Below are positions 9,578 through 17,615 of a stretch of 64,000 bases of DNA, one piece after another; the first letter of the stretch is position 1; each line of letters opens with the position of its first letter. The notes beneath the pieces are model-generated. The model searched no databases. It had not been told where the DNA came from and worked only from the letters and a program-made list of their open reading frames with translations. The DNA lies in contig JAIBBG010000002.1 in the NCBI GenBank assembly GCA_019694805.1, positions 1 to 64,000 on the forward strand, read 5' to 3'. Made by a program: the position numbers and the translations under genes. Source of the stretch: Flavobacteriales bacterium (GTDB taxonomy: Bacteria; Bacteroidota; Bacteroidia; Flavobacteriales_D; Sanyastnellaceae).

Positions 9578-11053
9578 GTGGATCATTCCGTAATTGATAT
9601 TCGACGCAGCATAACACCGGAGGAGGTTTATGCCGCAGCAAGTAGCCATCATCACATCCAACTTGATGAATCTGCATTGACCCTCATCCGCAAAGCGAGG
9701 CATTTTCTTGATGGTAAATCTTTGGGAAATGGATCTCCGATCTATGGCGTCAACACTGGTTTTGGCTCATTGTGCAATACCGTCATCCCGGACCATGATT
9801 TGGGTGTTCTTCAACGCAATTTGCTGGTTTCTCATGCTTGTGGCGCTGGCGAGGAGGTGCCGGAAATCATCGTTCGTATGATGCTCTTGCTCAAAATCCG
9901 TGGATTGAGCTATGGCCACAGTGGGGTGGATGAATCAACTGTTTTAAGATTGATCGACTTCTTCAACTTAGGCATTACACCTGTGGTCTACCAACAAGGC
10001 TCGCTGGGTGCTAGTGGTGATTTGGCTCCTCTGGCTCATCTATGTCTGCCGCTTATTGGAGAAGGAGAGGTGTATTGGAAAGGCGAAAAGGTGATGGCAT
10101 CCGTGGCGTTAAAAGCTTGCGGATTGCAGCCGCTCACTTTAAAAAGCAAAGAAGGTTTAGCGCTGATCAATGGCACACAGTTTATGTCGGCGTATGCAGT
10201 TTGGTGTGTTGTCAATGCCGGTTCCATGTTGGATACAGGATTGCGCATTGCAGCTATGTCCTTGGATGCTTTCGATGGCCGACCAGAACCGTTCGATCCT
10301 GCCATACATCATACACGACCTCATACAGGTCAAATTCGCGTGGCCGAAAAAATGCTGGACTATTTGAGTGGCAGCGAATTGATCCAAAAGAAAAAGGAAC
10401 ACGTACAGGATCCATATAGTTTCCGTTGCATCCCACAAGTAATTGGTGCAAGTCTGGATAGTATAGACTACATCAGGAGTGTGATTCGAACTGAAATCAA
10501 TGCGGTTACTGATAATCCCGTCATCATACCCGATGAGGATAAAGTGATCTCCGGTGGAAATTTTCACGGTCAGCCGCTCGCTTTGGTATTGGATTTTTTG
10601 GCCATAGCCATGGCTGAATGCGGCTGTATCTCCGAACGTCGCGTCTATAAACTGATTTCAGGTCAAAGAGGACTTCCTCCATATCTAGCACCTGATGCCG
10701 GATTGAATAGCGGATTTATGATTCCACAATACACGGCTGCGAGCATCGTGTCCCAGAATAAACAATGGTGTACCCCAGCATCTGTCGATACGATTGATAG
10801 CAGCAATGGACAGGAAGATCATGTAAGCATGGGAGCGAATGCTGCAACAAAATGTTATCGAGTGATTGAAAACGTCAGAAGCATTTTCGCCATCGAATTG
10901 TTTACCGCAGCACAGGCTTTGGAATTTCGCAGACCTGCAAAAAGTTCTCAGTTGGTTGAACAACTTCACGCCAAAGTTAGAAGCATAGCACCATTCCTCG
11001 CTATGGATGAATTGATGTCCGGATACATGCGGGAGCTGAAGAAGCTGATTTGA
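9578..11053 (+). CDS. hutH: Histidine ammonia-lyase
   Basis: HutH deaminates L-histidine to urocanate, the first step of histidine breakdown. The 491-aa protein carries the Ala145-Ser146-Gly147 triad in GSLGASGDLAPLAHL that cyclises to the MIO electrophile. It also has YGVNTGFG near residue 56 and the SSNGQEDHVSMG region. The start is a GTG at 9578; with it the MIO triad falls at the family's usual position, so the start is probably right. No other hut gene is in the window. It converges back to back with the DoxX gene: the two stop codons are adjacent. Confidence 0.96.
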   Translation: MDHSVIDIRRSITPEEVYAAASSHHHIQLDESALTLIRKARHFLDGKSLGNGSPIYGVNTGFGSLCNTVIPDHDLGVLQRNLLVSHACGAGEEVPEIIVRMMLLLKIRGLSYGHSGVDESTVLRLIDFFNLGITPVVYQQGSLGASGDLAPLAHLCLPLIGEGEVYWKGEKVMASVALKACGLQPLTLKSKEGLALINGTQFMSAYAVWCVVNAGSMLDTGLRIAAMSLDAFDGRPEPFDPAIHHTRPHTGQIRVAEKMLDYLSGSELIQKKKEHVQDPYSFRCIPQVIGASLDSIDYIRSVIRTEINAVTDNPVIIPDEDKVISGGNFHGQPLALVLDFLAIAMAECGCISERRVYKLISGQRGLPPYLAPDAGLNSGFMIPQYTAASIVSQNKQWCTPASVDTIDSSNGQEDHVSMGANAATKCYRVIENVRSIFAIELFTAAQALEFRRPAKSSQLVEQLHAKVRSIAPFLAMDELMSGYMRELKKLI

Positions 11054-11482
11054 TCAGTTGATTTTTTTTCTAAAGATGAGATAGTCGAGACTATACTTCC
11101 CCGGTCCGGCCAGAAAGATTGCAGTGAATGCGGCAAGGTAGGTGATGGAACCTTCACGATCATCTAAAGCATCTCCAGCATGCACATAAAAGGCAGCAAC
11201 TGCCATGGTGATCATGATGAGCAGAGTATTGATTCTTGTGAAGAGTCCAAATACTATCATCATACAGCAAAACAACTCAGCGAAAATGGTAAATCCTGCT
11301 GCAAACCAGGTAGGCATGCCAAATGGTTCAACAAAATCGCCTCGGATCAAATCCCACTTTTCCCATTTGCTATAGCCATGAAGTATGGCCATGAAGCCGC
11401 CCATAAAAATCCGTATAAGCAGAATAGCGACATCAAAATGGATGGCATCCAGAAAAATCTTTGACATGTTGATTTTCTTCAT
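11054..11482 (-). CDS. DoxX family membrane protein
   Basis: A 142-aa protein with four hydrophobic segments in the DoxX pattern (ILLIRIFMGGFMAILHGYSK; FAAGFTIFAELFCCMMIVFG; LLIMITMAVAAFYVH; LAAFTAIFLAGPGKYSLDYL). DoxX proteins are quinone- or redox-associated small inner-membrane proteins of mostly unknown role. The start codon overlaps the stop of the sugar transferase gene by 4 bp (ATGA), so the two are translationally coupled. Confidence 0.9.
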   Translation of the reverse strand: MKKINMSKIFLDAIHFDVAILLIRIFMGGFMAILHGYSKWEKWDLIRGDFVEPFGMPTWFAAGFTIFAELFCCMMIVFGLFTRINTLLIMITMAVAAFYVHAGDALDDREGSITYLAAFTAIFLAGPGKYSLDYLIFRKKIN

Positions 11483-12891
11483 TTGCCAGATCCTTTGAGT
11501 ACGATAGCAATTGTATAGAAAAGAATTTTGAAATCCATGGCCAGCGACATATTCTCGATGTAGAGAATGTCATACTTCAAGCGTTGTATCATCTGATCAA
11601 CATTTTCAGCATATCCAAATTTCACCTGTCCCCACGATGTGATTCCTGGTCTTACACGATGGAGGTGACTATAGTGTGGAGCTCTTTGTGTGATGAGTTC
11701 AATGAAGTATGCTCGCTCTGGTCGTGGCCCCACCAATGACATATCACCTTTCAGGACATTTACGAATTGTGGAATTTCATCCATGCGGGTTTTGCGCAGA
11801 AAGCGGCCAATTCCGGTAACACGCTCGTCATGTGCTGAACTCAATTGCGGTCCATTTTTTTCCGCATCACACACCATGGTTCTAAACTTATAGATACGAA
11901 ATGGTTTTCCAAACTTACCAATTCTTTCCTGAGAATAAAATACACTGCCTTTCGAAGAGAGTTTAATCGCAACGACCACAAACAATAGAAAAGGAAAAAG
12001 GACAATAAGAGCAGTAAGTGAAACCACAACATCAATCATTCTTTTCACCGAGAATTGCCAGGCAGGCATGATTTCATGATTCACACGAATCAATGGCACG
12101 CCATAAATGCTGTTCATTTTTACAGAACCACTCAGGATGTCGTACATGTCGGGAATGATGTTCACATTCACTTCTGTGTCTTCCAAAAGCGAAAGGATAT
12201 TTTCCAAATCCTGGTGGTCACCACTTTCAACAGCAATAATCACTTCTTCAATTTTTCTCTCGCGAATGAGTTTGGGCAATTCGTGGTATTTCCCTAACAA
12301 AGGAATATGCTTGGTGAGAAGATCATCTTGTCCATTAACGCGCACGAATCCTTCAAATTTGAAACCTGGCGAAGTTCGCATGGCCATGATCTCTTCGTAC
12401 ATGCTTAATGCTTGTGCATTTCCGCCGACGATGATGGTATTGAATCCGATGTTGCCGTTATGAACTAATGACACGGTGCGGGAAGTGAGAATTAATCGTT
12501 CAGAAAGTGTAAGCACAAAGTGAGAACAGAATAACACCAGAAGCGTTTCATAGTAGTTCCTGTAGTGTTTGATCTGGTCGTCAAGCAACAATACAAAGAA
12601 TATGATGAGTACCCCTACCAACGTCGTGATTGCAACCTGGCCTAGCTCTTTTAAACGATGTCTGCGGAATATTCTCACATAATGTCCACCGACATAATAC
12701 AGCATGATCCAGAAGAGTGGAATGAAGATGAGTCCAAGTATATAATTCGAGTCGAACTCCAGTTTTACATTATCACCAAATCTTGCAGGCTCTAGTTTCG
12801 TTTTTCTGTAAACGAAGAGAATGGTCCAGGCGAGCATTGCAGCAATAAGGTCTGCTGCAAGGTATTTCGCTATCTGTCTTCTTTCGTTCAT
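11479..12891 (-). CDS. Polyprenyl-phosphate sugar-1-phosphate transferase (WcaJ/ExoY-like)
   Basis: This enzyme starts exopolysaccharide or capsule repeat assembly by moving a sugar-1-phosphate onto undecaprenyl phosphate at the inner membrane. The 470-aa protein has four N-terminal membrane segments, a CoA-binding-like middle domain (TIIVGGNAQALSMYEEI) and a C-terminal bacterial sugar transferase domain. That domain shows FYSQERIGKFGKPFRIYKFRTM, RKTRMDEIPQF, VGPRPE and RPGITSWGQV, in the family order. ATG 12891 is preferred to an upstream TTG. It forms a tight operon with the lipoprotein upstream (6-bp gap) and DoxX downstream. No glycosyltransferase or polymerase cluster is nearby, so it may act as an orphan initiating enzyme. 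Confidence 0.93.
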   Translation of the reverse strand: MNERRQIAKYLAADLIAAMLAWTILFVYRKTKLEPARFGDNVKLEFDSNYILGLIFIPLFWIMLYYVGGHYVRIFRRHRLKELGQVAITTLVGVLIIFFVLLLDDQIKHYRNYYETLLVLFCSHFVLTLSERLILTSRTVSLVHNGNIGFNTIIVGGNAQALSMYEEIMAMRTSPGFKFEGFVRVNGQDDLLTKHIPLLGKYHELPKLIRERKIEEVIIAVESGDHQDLENILSLLEDTEVNVNIIPDMYDILSGSVKMNSIYGVPLIRVNHEIMPAWQFSVKRMIDVVVSLTALIVLFPFLLFVVVAIKLSSKGSVFYSQERIGKFGKPFRIYKFRTMVCDAEKNGPQLSSAHDERVTGIGRFLRKTRMDEIPQFVNVLKGDMSLVGPRPERAYFIELITQRAPHYSHLHRVRPGITSWGQVKFGYAENVDQMIQRLKYDILYIENMSLAMDFKILFYTIAIVLKGSGK

Positions 12892-12897
12892 CTTCAA

Positions 12898-13755
12898 TTA
12901 TTTCACAACTTTGATGTTGTCCAATAAAATCGTGGGTGTTGTGGATTCGTATGCGTTGGCTTCAACATAAAACCTGAAGTTATCGGCATTGGGATATGAT
13001 CCTGCGATTCCTCCGAGATCGAGATAAATCTTGTTCCATGTTGGAAACAATCCGGTGATCGAGGTCGTGGGTACAAGAGTGAGTACCGGGTATTTTTCGG
13101 TGTTGCCGTCCTGAATCACATACACACCACAAGTGAATGAATTGTCGCAACTATAATCCATTTCCAGAAATGAAATACTTCCTGCTGTGACATCTAGATC
13201 GAGGTCATCTATGTAATGCAAATAAGATTCGTTGGCATCGAGTGCGATCGAACAGTATTTATTGCCATTCACAGCGAGTACCGGATCATATATGACATCC
13301 AGACTTGCTTGATTATTTGGCCCTGAAACAAAATAATTGGTGGTCTCAAAATTTCTTCGGTTATCGACGTCAGCATTGGCTGAATAACTGATTTTAGCTG
13401 ATAAGTGATGTTCTGAAAGGGCATTCAAAACGATGGAAGTATCAAATGCAGCATAAAAGGGATATTTGATTCTTGTTGAACCCAACCCATTGTTTTTGAT
13501 ACCACCGTACACGCTGATTTTGGTTTTGCCGGCTTTCAAAACCGGAACGACTGCCGGTACATCGAAGATTCCAACAATGTCGTCATTGGCATAAACCCAT
13601 ACTTCTGTGATGTTATGACTCGCCGAACCTTGTTCTGAAGTTGTGATGACATGAACATCATCAATATAAATGAATGAAGGCTCTTGTTCGTCGGGATCAG
13701 TCACCCGGCATCCGGTAAAAATGAGTGCAGCAAGGAGAACGTAGAGTAGCTTCAT
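12898..13755 (-). CDS. Hypothetical lipoprotein
   Basis: A 285-aa protein with a signal peptide and lipobox FTGC (Cys16), so it is lipid-anchored. The rest is beta-rich with no motif I can name. The C-terminal part (NFRFYVEANAYE...ILLDNIKVVK) resembles the last strands of galactose-binding or jelly-roll carbohydrate-binding domains. It lies 6 bp upstream of the sugar transferase gene in the same operon, which suggests a role in surface polysaccharide, but this is inference from position only. Confidence 0.75.
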   Translation of the reverse strand: MKLLYVLLAALIFTGCRVTDPDEQEPSFIYIDDVHVITTSEQGSASHNITEVWVYANDDIVGIFDVPAVVPVLKAGKTKISVYGGIKNNGLGSTRIKYPFYAAFDTSIVLNALSEHHLSAKISYSANADVDNRRNFETTNYFVSGPNNQASLDVIYDPVLAVNGNKYCSIALDANESYLHYIDDLDLDVTAGSISFLEMDYSCDNSFTCGVYVIQDGNTEKYPVLTLVPTTSITGLFPTWNKIYLDLGGIAGSYPNADNFRFYVEANAYESTTPTILLDNIKVVK

Positions 13756-13835
13756 AAATTCCTTTCAACGAGGTTGAAAATTAAGGTCGGCGAAGGTAGT
13801 ACAAGGTGCTTTTGAGGCATTCCTATGAACGCAGA

Positions 13836-13887
13836 TTGTGCGATTTATTGCGAAAGTTCATTTTTTGATGAAAATCAAATCGCACAA
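13836..13887. repeat. Long intergenic inverted repeat
   Basis: Two perfect 11-bp arms (TTGTGCGATTT at 13836-13846 and AAATCGCACAA at 13877-13887) enclose 30 bp that itself contains a TTCAT/ATGAA pair. It lies in the 173-bp gap between the Gfo/Idh/MocA gene and the lipoprotein gene. It has no T run, so it looks less like a terminator than an operator or RNA element. Confidence 0.65.
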
Positions 13888-13928
13888 ACTTTGACTTGAG
13901 TATGAAAATCAGTCGTTTATAGGATCGA

Positions 13929-14936
13929 TTATTCTTCGTCGGTTTGAAGAAGAATATGCTGACTCATTTTATCTAACACCATGAGGGCCACATCAAGCGC
14001 ACGTGTGCCGTCTTCAAGGCTCACTTTGGGGAATTTATCGTGATGAATACAATCCGCCAGGGAGGCAAGTTCATCGCGAATGGCATTACTCTCCGGGATT
14101 TGTGGTTTTTCAAAGAGAATTTCTTTCACCCCTTTTCCGGCACCTAGATTAATGGTGACACTGAAAGGATCTGGTTCTCCAATCACTTCTCTCATCCTCA
14201 CAATTTCCGATTCTTTTTGCAAGAAGTCAACAGAGATATAAGCGTCCCTTTGAAAAAACCTTGATTTACGCATGCTTTTCAAAGAAATGCGGCTGGCGGT
14301 GAGATTGGCAACGCATCCATTGTCCAATTCAATTCGAGCGTTGGCGATGTCCGGCGTATCGCTGAGGACGGCGACTCCACTCGCAGAAATTCTTCTCACG
14401 TTGGCTTTAGTGACCGCCAATACAATGTCAATATCGTGAATCATCAAATCGAGCACCACAGAAACATCTGTTCCGCGTGGATTGAATTGCGCAAGACGAT
14501 GGGTTTCAATGAATCGTGGTTGAGCCAAATGAGGTTCGGCGGAAAGAAAAGCAGGATTGAATCTTTCTACGTGACCAACTTGGGCCTTGATGCCGGCTTC
14601 TTTGGCCAGTTTGATCAAACGACGGGCTTCATCAATGGTGGTTGTTACCGGCTTTTCAATAAACACATGCCGGAGCTTTTTGATCGCTGCCACTGCACAA
14701 AGGAAGTGTTGTGTGGTAGGCGTCACAATATCGACCACATCAACGGCATCGATCAGCGAATCCATGCTGTGGAAAGGCATCAACTCAAATTGTTCAGCAG
14801 CAGATTTCGCATTGGCTACACTCGGATCATAGAATCCAACGAGCTCGTAAACATCTGGTAATTCACGGATGCACTTCATGTGAATTTTACCGAGATGCCC
14901 GGCTCCCAATACACCAATCTTGAGTCGTTCTGCCAT
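13929..14936 (-). CDS. Gfo/Idh/MocA family NAD(P)-dependent oxidoreductase
   Basis: A 335-aa cytoplasmic protein with an N-terminal Rossmann domain (IGVLGAGHLGKIHM, residues about 6-19), the EKP motif in FIEKPVTTT typical of this family, and the C-terminal sandwich domain with DLMIHDIDIVL carrying the catalytic-region His. These enzymes oxidise or reduce sugars or their nucleotide forms. The start is ATG 14936 (MAERLKIGV); the frame stays open for 32 upstream codons that overlap the divergent pcm promoter region. It may supply a sugar for the nearby exopolysaccharide genes, but the substrate cannot be read from the sequence. Confidence 0.9.
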   Translation of the reverse strand: MAERLKIGVLGAGHLGKIHMKCIRELPDVYELVGFYDPSVANAKSAAEQFELMPFHSMDSLIDAVDVVDIVTPTTQHFLCAVAAIKKLRHVFIEKPVTTTIDEARRLIKLAKEAGIKAQVGHVERFNPAFLSAEPHLAQPRFIETHRLAQFNPRGTDVSVVLDLMIHDIDIVLAVTKANVRRISASGVAVLSDTPDIANARIELDNGCVANLTASRISLKSMRKSRFFQRDAYISVDFLQKESEIVRMREVIGEPDPFSVTINLGAGKGVKEILFEKPQIPESNAIRDELASLADCIHHDKFPKVSLEDGTRALDVALMVLDKMSQHILLQTDEE

Positions 14937-15010
14937 GTCGCAAAAATTTGGCGAACTGAAGTCTACAATGCATCGTTCATTTTTAATTTTCAACAACGAA
15001 CAGATGAACT

Positions 15011-15688
15011 GTGAGTGACATAGTTTTGGCACGTATGCTTCAGGATACCTATAAACACAAAGGACTTCGGAAAAAGCTTGTAGATGAGCTGCGTAAAATG
15101 GGAGTCAGCGACGAAAAAGTCCTGGAGGCGATCAACCGTGTTCCAAGGCATTATTTCCTTTCCAGCGCATTCCTGGAATTTGCCTACGATAACAAAGCCT
15201 TCCAAATTGGAGCAGGTCAAACCATTTCACACCCATTTACGGTTGCTACGCAATCACAGCTTTTAAGGGTTGAACCAGGAATGAAGGTGCTGGAAATCGG
15301 CACAGGAAGTGGTTTTCAGACTGCTGTGCTCTGTGAATTGGGTGCGAAGGTGTATTCCATTGAACGTCAAAAACTGCTTCACGACAACTCTAAAAAACTA
15401 CTGGCACTTATGGGACATAAACCTCATCTGGTTTATGGCGACGGATACAAAGGTCTACCGGCTTTTGCCCCATTTGACAGGGTTATCATCACTTGCGCTA
15501 TTCCTAAAATACCTGAAGAACTCCTCATTCAACTTAAACCGGGCGGACTCCTTGTGATGCCTTATGGAGAAGGAGAAGTGCAGCAAATGATGGTTATCGA
15601 GGAATTACCTGATGGGACTTTTCAATCTCAACTTCATGGCAAATTTTCTTTTGTTCCCATGCTTGAAAAGAGAAATTCCGTGCACTAA
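15011..15688 (+). CDS. pcm: Protein-L-isoaspartate O-methyltransferase
   Basis: Pcm methylates isoaspartyl residues in damaged proteins using S-adenosylmethionine, starting their repair. The 225-aa product shows RVPRHYFL, the substrate-loop segment GAGQTISHPFTVA, SAM motif I VLEIGTGSGFQTAVL, and VYSIERQ. The start is either GTG 15011 or ATG 15035 (residue 9); both keep the full domain. Its end overlaps the stop of the convergent helicase gene by 4 bp. Confidence 0.95.
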   Translation: MSDIVLARMLQDTYKHKGLRKKLVDELRKMGVSDEKVLEAINRVPRHYFLSSAFLEFAYDNKAFQIGAGQTISHPFTVATQSQLLRVEPGMKVLEIGTGSGFQTAVLCELGAKVYSIERQKLLHDNSKKLLALMGHKPHLVYGDGYKGLPAFAPFDRVIITCAIPKIPEELLIQLKPGGLLVMPYGEGEVQQMMVIEELPDGTFQSQLHGKFSFVPMLEKRNSVH

Positions 15689-17556
15689 TAGAGGTATTCC
15701 CAAGCAGTTTTGTGTGCGCCAATGGATTCGATGTAATCCAAAAAATCACTGTAGAACCGGTCATTGCCTAATGTAGCGCTGTCGCCAATGATGATCAGCT
15801 TTTTTCGTGCGCGCGTCATGGCCACATTCATTCGACGGTAATCGCGCAAAAATCCGATGTCGCTGTTCTCATTGCTTCTAACCAAACTGATGTAAATCAC
15901 ATCCCGCTCCTGACCCTGAAATGAATCTACAGTATTGACACTCACAAAAGGAATTGAAGCAAATTCTTCCTGAAGTATTTCTACTTGTGCGCGATATGGC
16001 GAAATGATTCCAACATCAAATCCGGTTTTATTGTTTTCTGTGAGTTGATCAAAGTGCTTGCGCAACAATTTAGCTTCTTCAGGATTGCACTTCGAATCTG
16101 ATTCTTCCCCTTTTTCTTCTTCAAAACCACATCCGGCCGTGTCGATGAATTCTATGACTTGTGGCGAAAAATCCAAATGCCAGGAGGCATTCGTACTGTG
16201 CGCTTCAAGTTTGCTATCATAGAATTTTCTGTTCGAAAACTCCATGATGTCTTGATGCATACGGTATTGTGTTTTGAGTAAGGTAACACCCGGATGACGG
16301 CGGATGAGTTTTTCCAATAGTGTAACTGTCAATCCTTGGCGCGCCGCTTCCTGACTTTTCACTGTAGGTGGAAGTTGAAATGGGTCACCCGCCATGATCA
16401 CTTTTTCTGCACGAAGGATTGGCACCCACACTGCGGGCTCAATCCCTTGTCCGGCTTCATCAATCACTACCGTGCTGAATTTTCTTCCTTCGAGATAATC
16501 TGAAGTGGATCCTATCAATGTGCAAGCAATGACTTGTGCTTCATCCAGAATTTTAGAAACCAGATAACTCTCAAGTTCGCGTGCTTCTTTGTTGAGATTT
16601 CTTGCTTCGCTAAAAATGAGTTTGCGTTGTTCAGCTTCTTCACGACCAAAATTGCGCTTGTATTTGCCCCCCATCTTACGCAATTCCACTGCACGTTTCT
16701 TCAATTCACGAATTTGTTTGAAGTCTTTTTCCTTTTGCAGCAGAACATCAAGGGTCAATGCTGTGTTATCTGTTTCAACTTTGGCCAAATTGCCAATCCT
16801 GACGACTTTGATTCCTTTTACAGCAAGGCTTTTCGCCAAATGATCCGTAGCGGCATTGCTCGGCGCACATACCATGATTTGCTTCTCGCGTTTGGTCAGT
16901 TCTCCTATAGACTCCACTAATGTTGTGGTTTTTCCTGTGCCAGGAGGTCCATGTACCACGGCAAAATCTTCAGCGTCGAGTATACTCTGCATGGCCTCTT
17001 GCTGAGATGTATTCAATTTTGATGAAACGACCTGAGCAGTGGTATGAAAAGCTGCTTCTTTTTCACCGAGTAGAATATTTCTCAATTGAAATAGTCTTCC
17101 CTTTTCGAGATTGATGAGGATGTTCAATGCTTTGAACATTTCATCATATGTTTTTGAGTCGAACAAGAGATTCACTCCAAGCTTACCCTCATCAATCCAA
17201 TCGGGCAGATCATCCATAAAGAAACTAATCTTCATGCGTTGATCATCAACATAACCGATGGTGCCATTCACACTGGTGTTGTCATGTCCGTCAGCCGCAG
17301 TGAATAGACTTACGGGTGATGCGCTTTGGAATTTATGATCAAGTCTATCACCTGGATTTCGTTCAACTACAATAAATGGATATGCACCAAGACCAAAACC
17401 TGTCTCGACAATTTTAAGTGGAAACCACGTGATGCCGTTCTTTTTGCGTTCACTGATGCCGGATTTTTTTAGCCACGCATCGTGCAGAGCAAAATCTTCT
17501 CGTTGTTCAATGCGCAGGATTTGCGCCAGTTTTCCAAGTTCTAATGCTGATTCCAT
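15685..17556 (-). CDS. SF1 DNA/RNA helicase, Upf1/IGHMBP2-like
   Basis: A 623-aa superfamily 1B-type helicase. After an N-terminal beta-barrel region (about 1-190) come the Q-motif SQQEAMQSIL, Walker A GPPGTGKTT (about 204-212), motif Ia CAPSNAATDHL, Walker B VVIDEAGQ, motif III GDPFQLPPTV, motif IV LKTQYRMHQ, motif V VDSFQGQERDVIYISLVRS and motif VI RRMNVAMTRARKKL. Such proteins unwind nucleic acid 5' to 3' with ATP; the cellular role in Bacteroidota is not established. ATG 17556 is preferred to the upstream TTG at 17568. Confidence 0.93.
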   Translation of the reverse strand: MESALELGKLAQILRIEQREDFALHDAWLKKSGISERKKNGITWFPLKIVETGFGLGAYPFIVVERNPGDRLDHKFQSASPVSLFTAADGHDNTSVNGTIGYVDDQRMKISFFMDDLPDWIDEGKLGVNLLFDSKTYDEMFKALNILINLEKGRLFQLRNILLGEKEAAFHTTAQVVSSKLNTSQQEAMQSILDAEDFAVVHGPPGTGKTTTLVESIGELTKREKQIMVCAPSNAATDHLAKSLAVKGIKVVRIGNLAKVETDNTALTLDVLLQKEKDFKQIRELKKRAVELRKMGGKYKRNFGREEAEQRKLIFSEARNLNKEARELESYLVSKILDEAQVIACTLIGSTSDYLEGRKFSTVVIDEAGQGIEPAVWVPILRAEKVIMAGDPFQLPPTVKSQEAARQGLTVTLLEKLIRRHPGVTLLKTQYRMHQDIMEFSNRKFYDSKLEAHSTNASWHLDFSPQVIEFIDTAGCGFEEEKGEESDSKCNPEEAKLLRKHFDQLTENNKTGFDVGIISPYRAQVEILQEEFASIPFVSVNTVDSFQGQERDVIYISLVRSNENSDIGFLRDYRRMNVAMTRARKKLIIIGDSATLGNDRFYSDFLDYIESIGAHKTAWEYLY

Positions 17557-17565
17557 TTTCTGTTG

Positions 17566-17593
17566 CAAAGAAAAGGCTGCCCGAAGGCAGCCT
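17566..17593 (-). terminator. Terminator of the CUB/PKD surface-protein operon
   Basis: An 8-bp GC-rich stem (AGGCTGCC/GGCAGCCT) closed by a stable UUCG loop on the minus-strand RNA and followed by TTTCTTT. It lies between the surface-protein stop codon (17616) and the helicase start, ending the upstream operon. Confidence 0.85.
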
Positions 17594-17615
17594 CATCTCT
17601 TTATTTCGAAAAAGA

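Noticed and set aside
11479-15032. Large exopolysaccharide gene cluster
   Set aside because: Only the initiating sugar transferase and an oxidoreductase of uncertain substrate are present; no polymerase, flippase or further glycosyltransferase.
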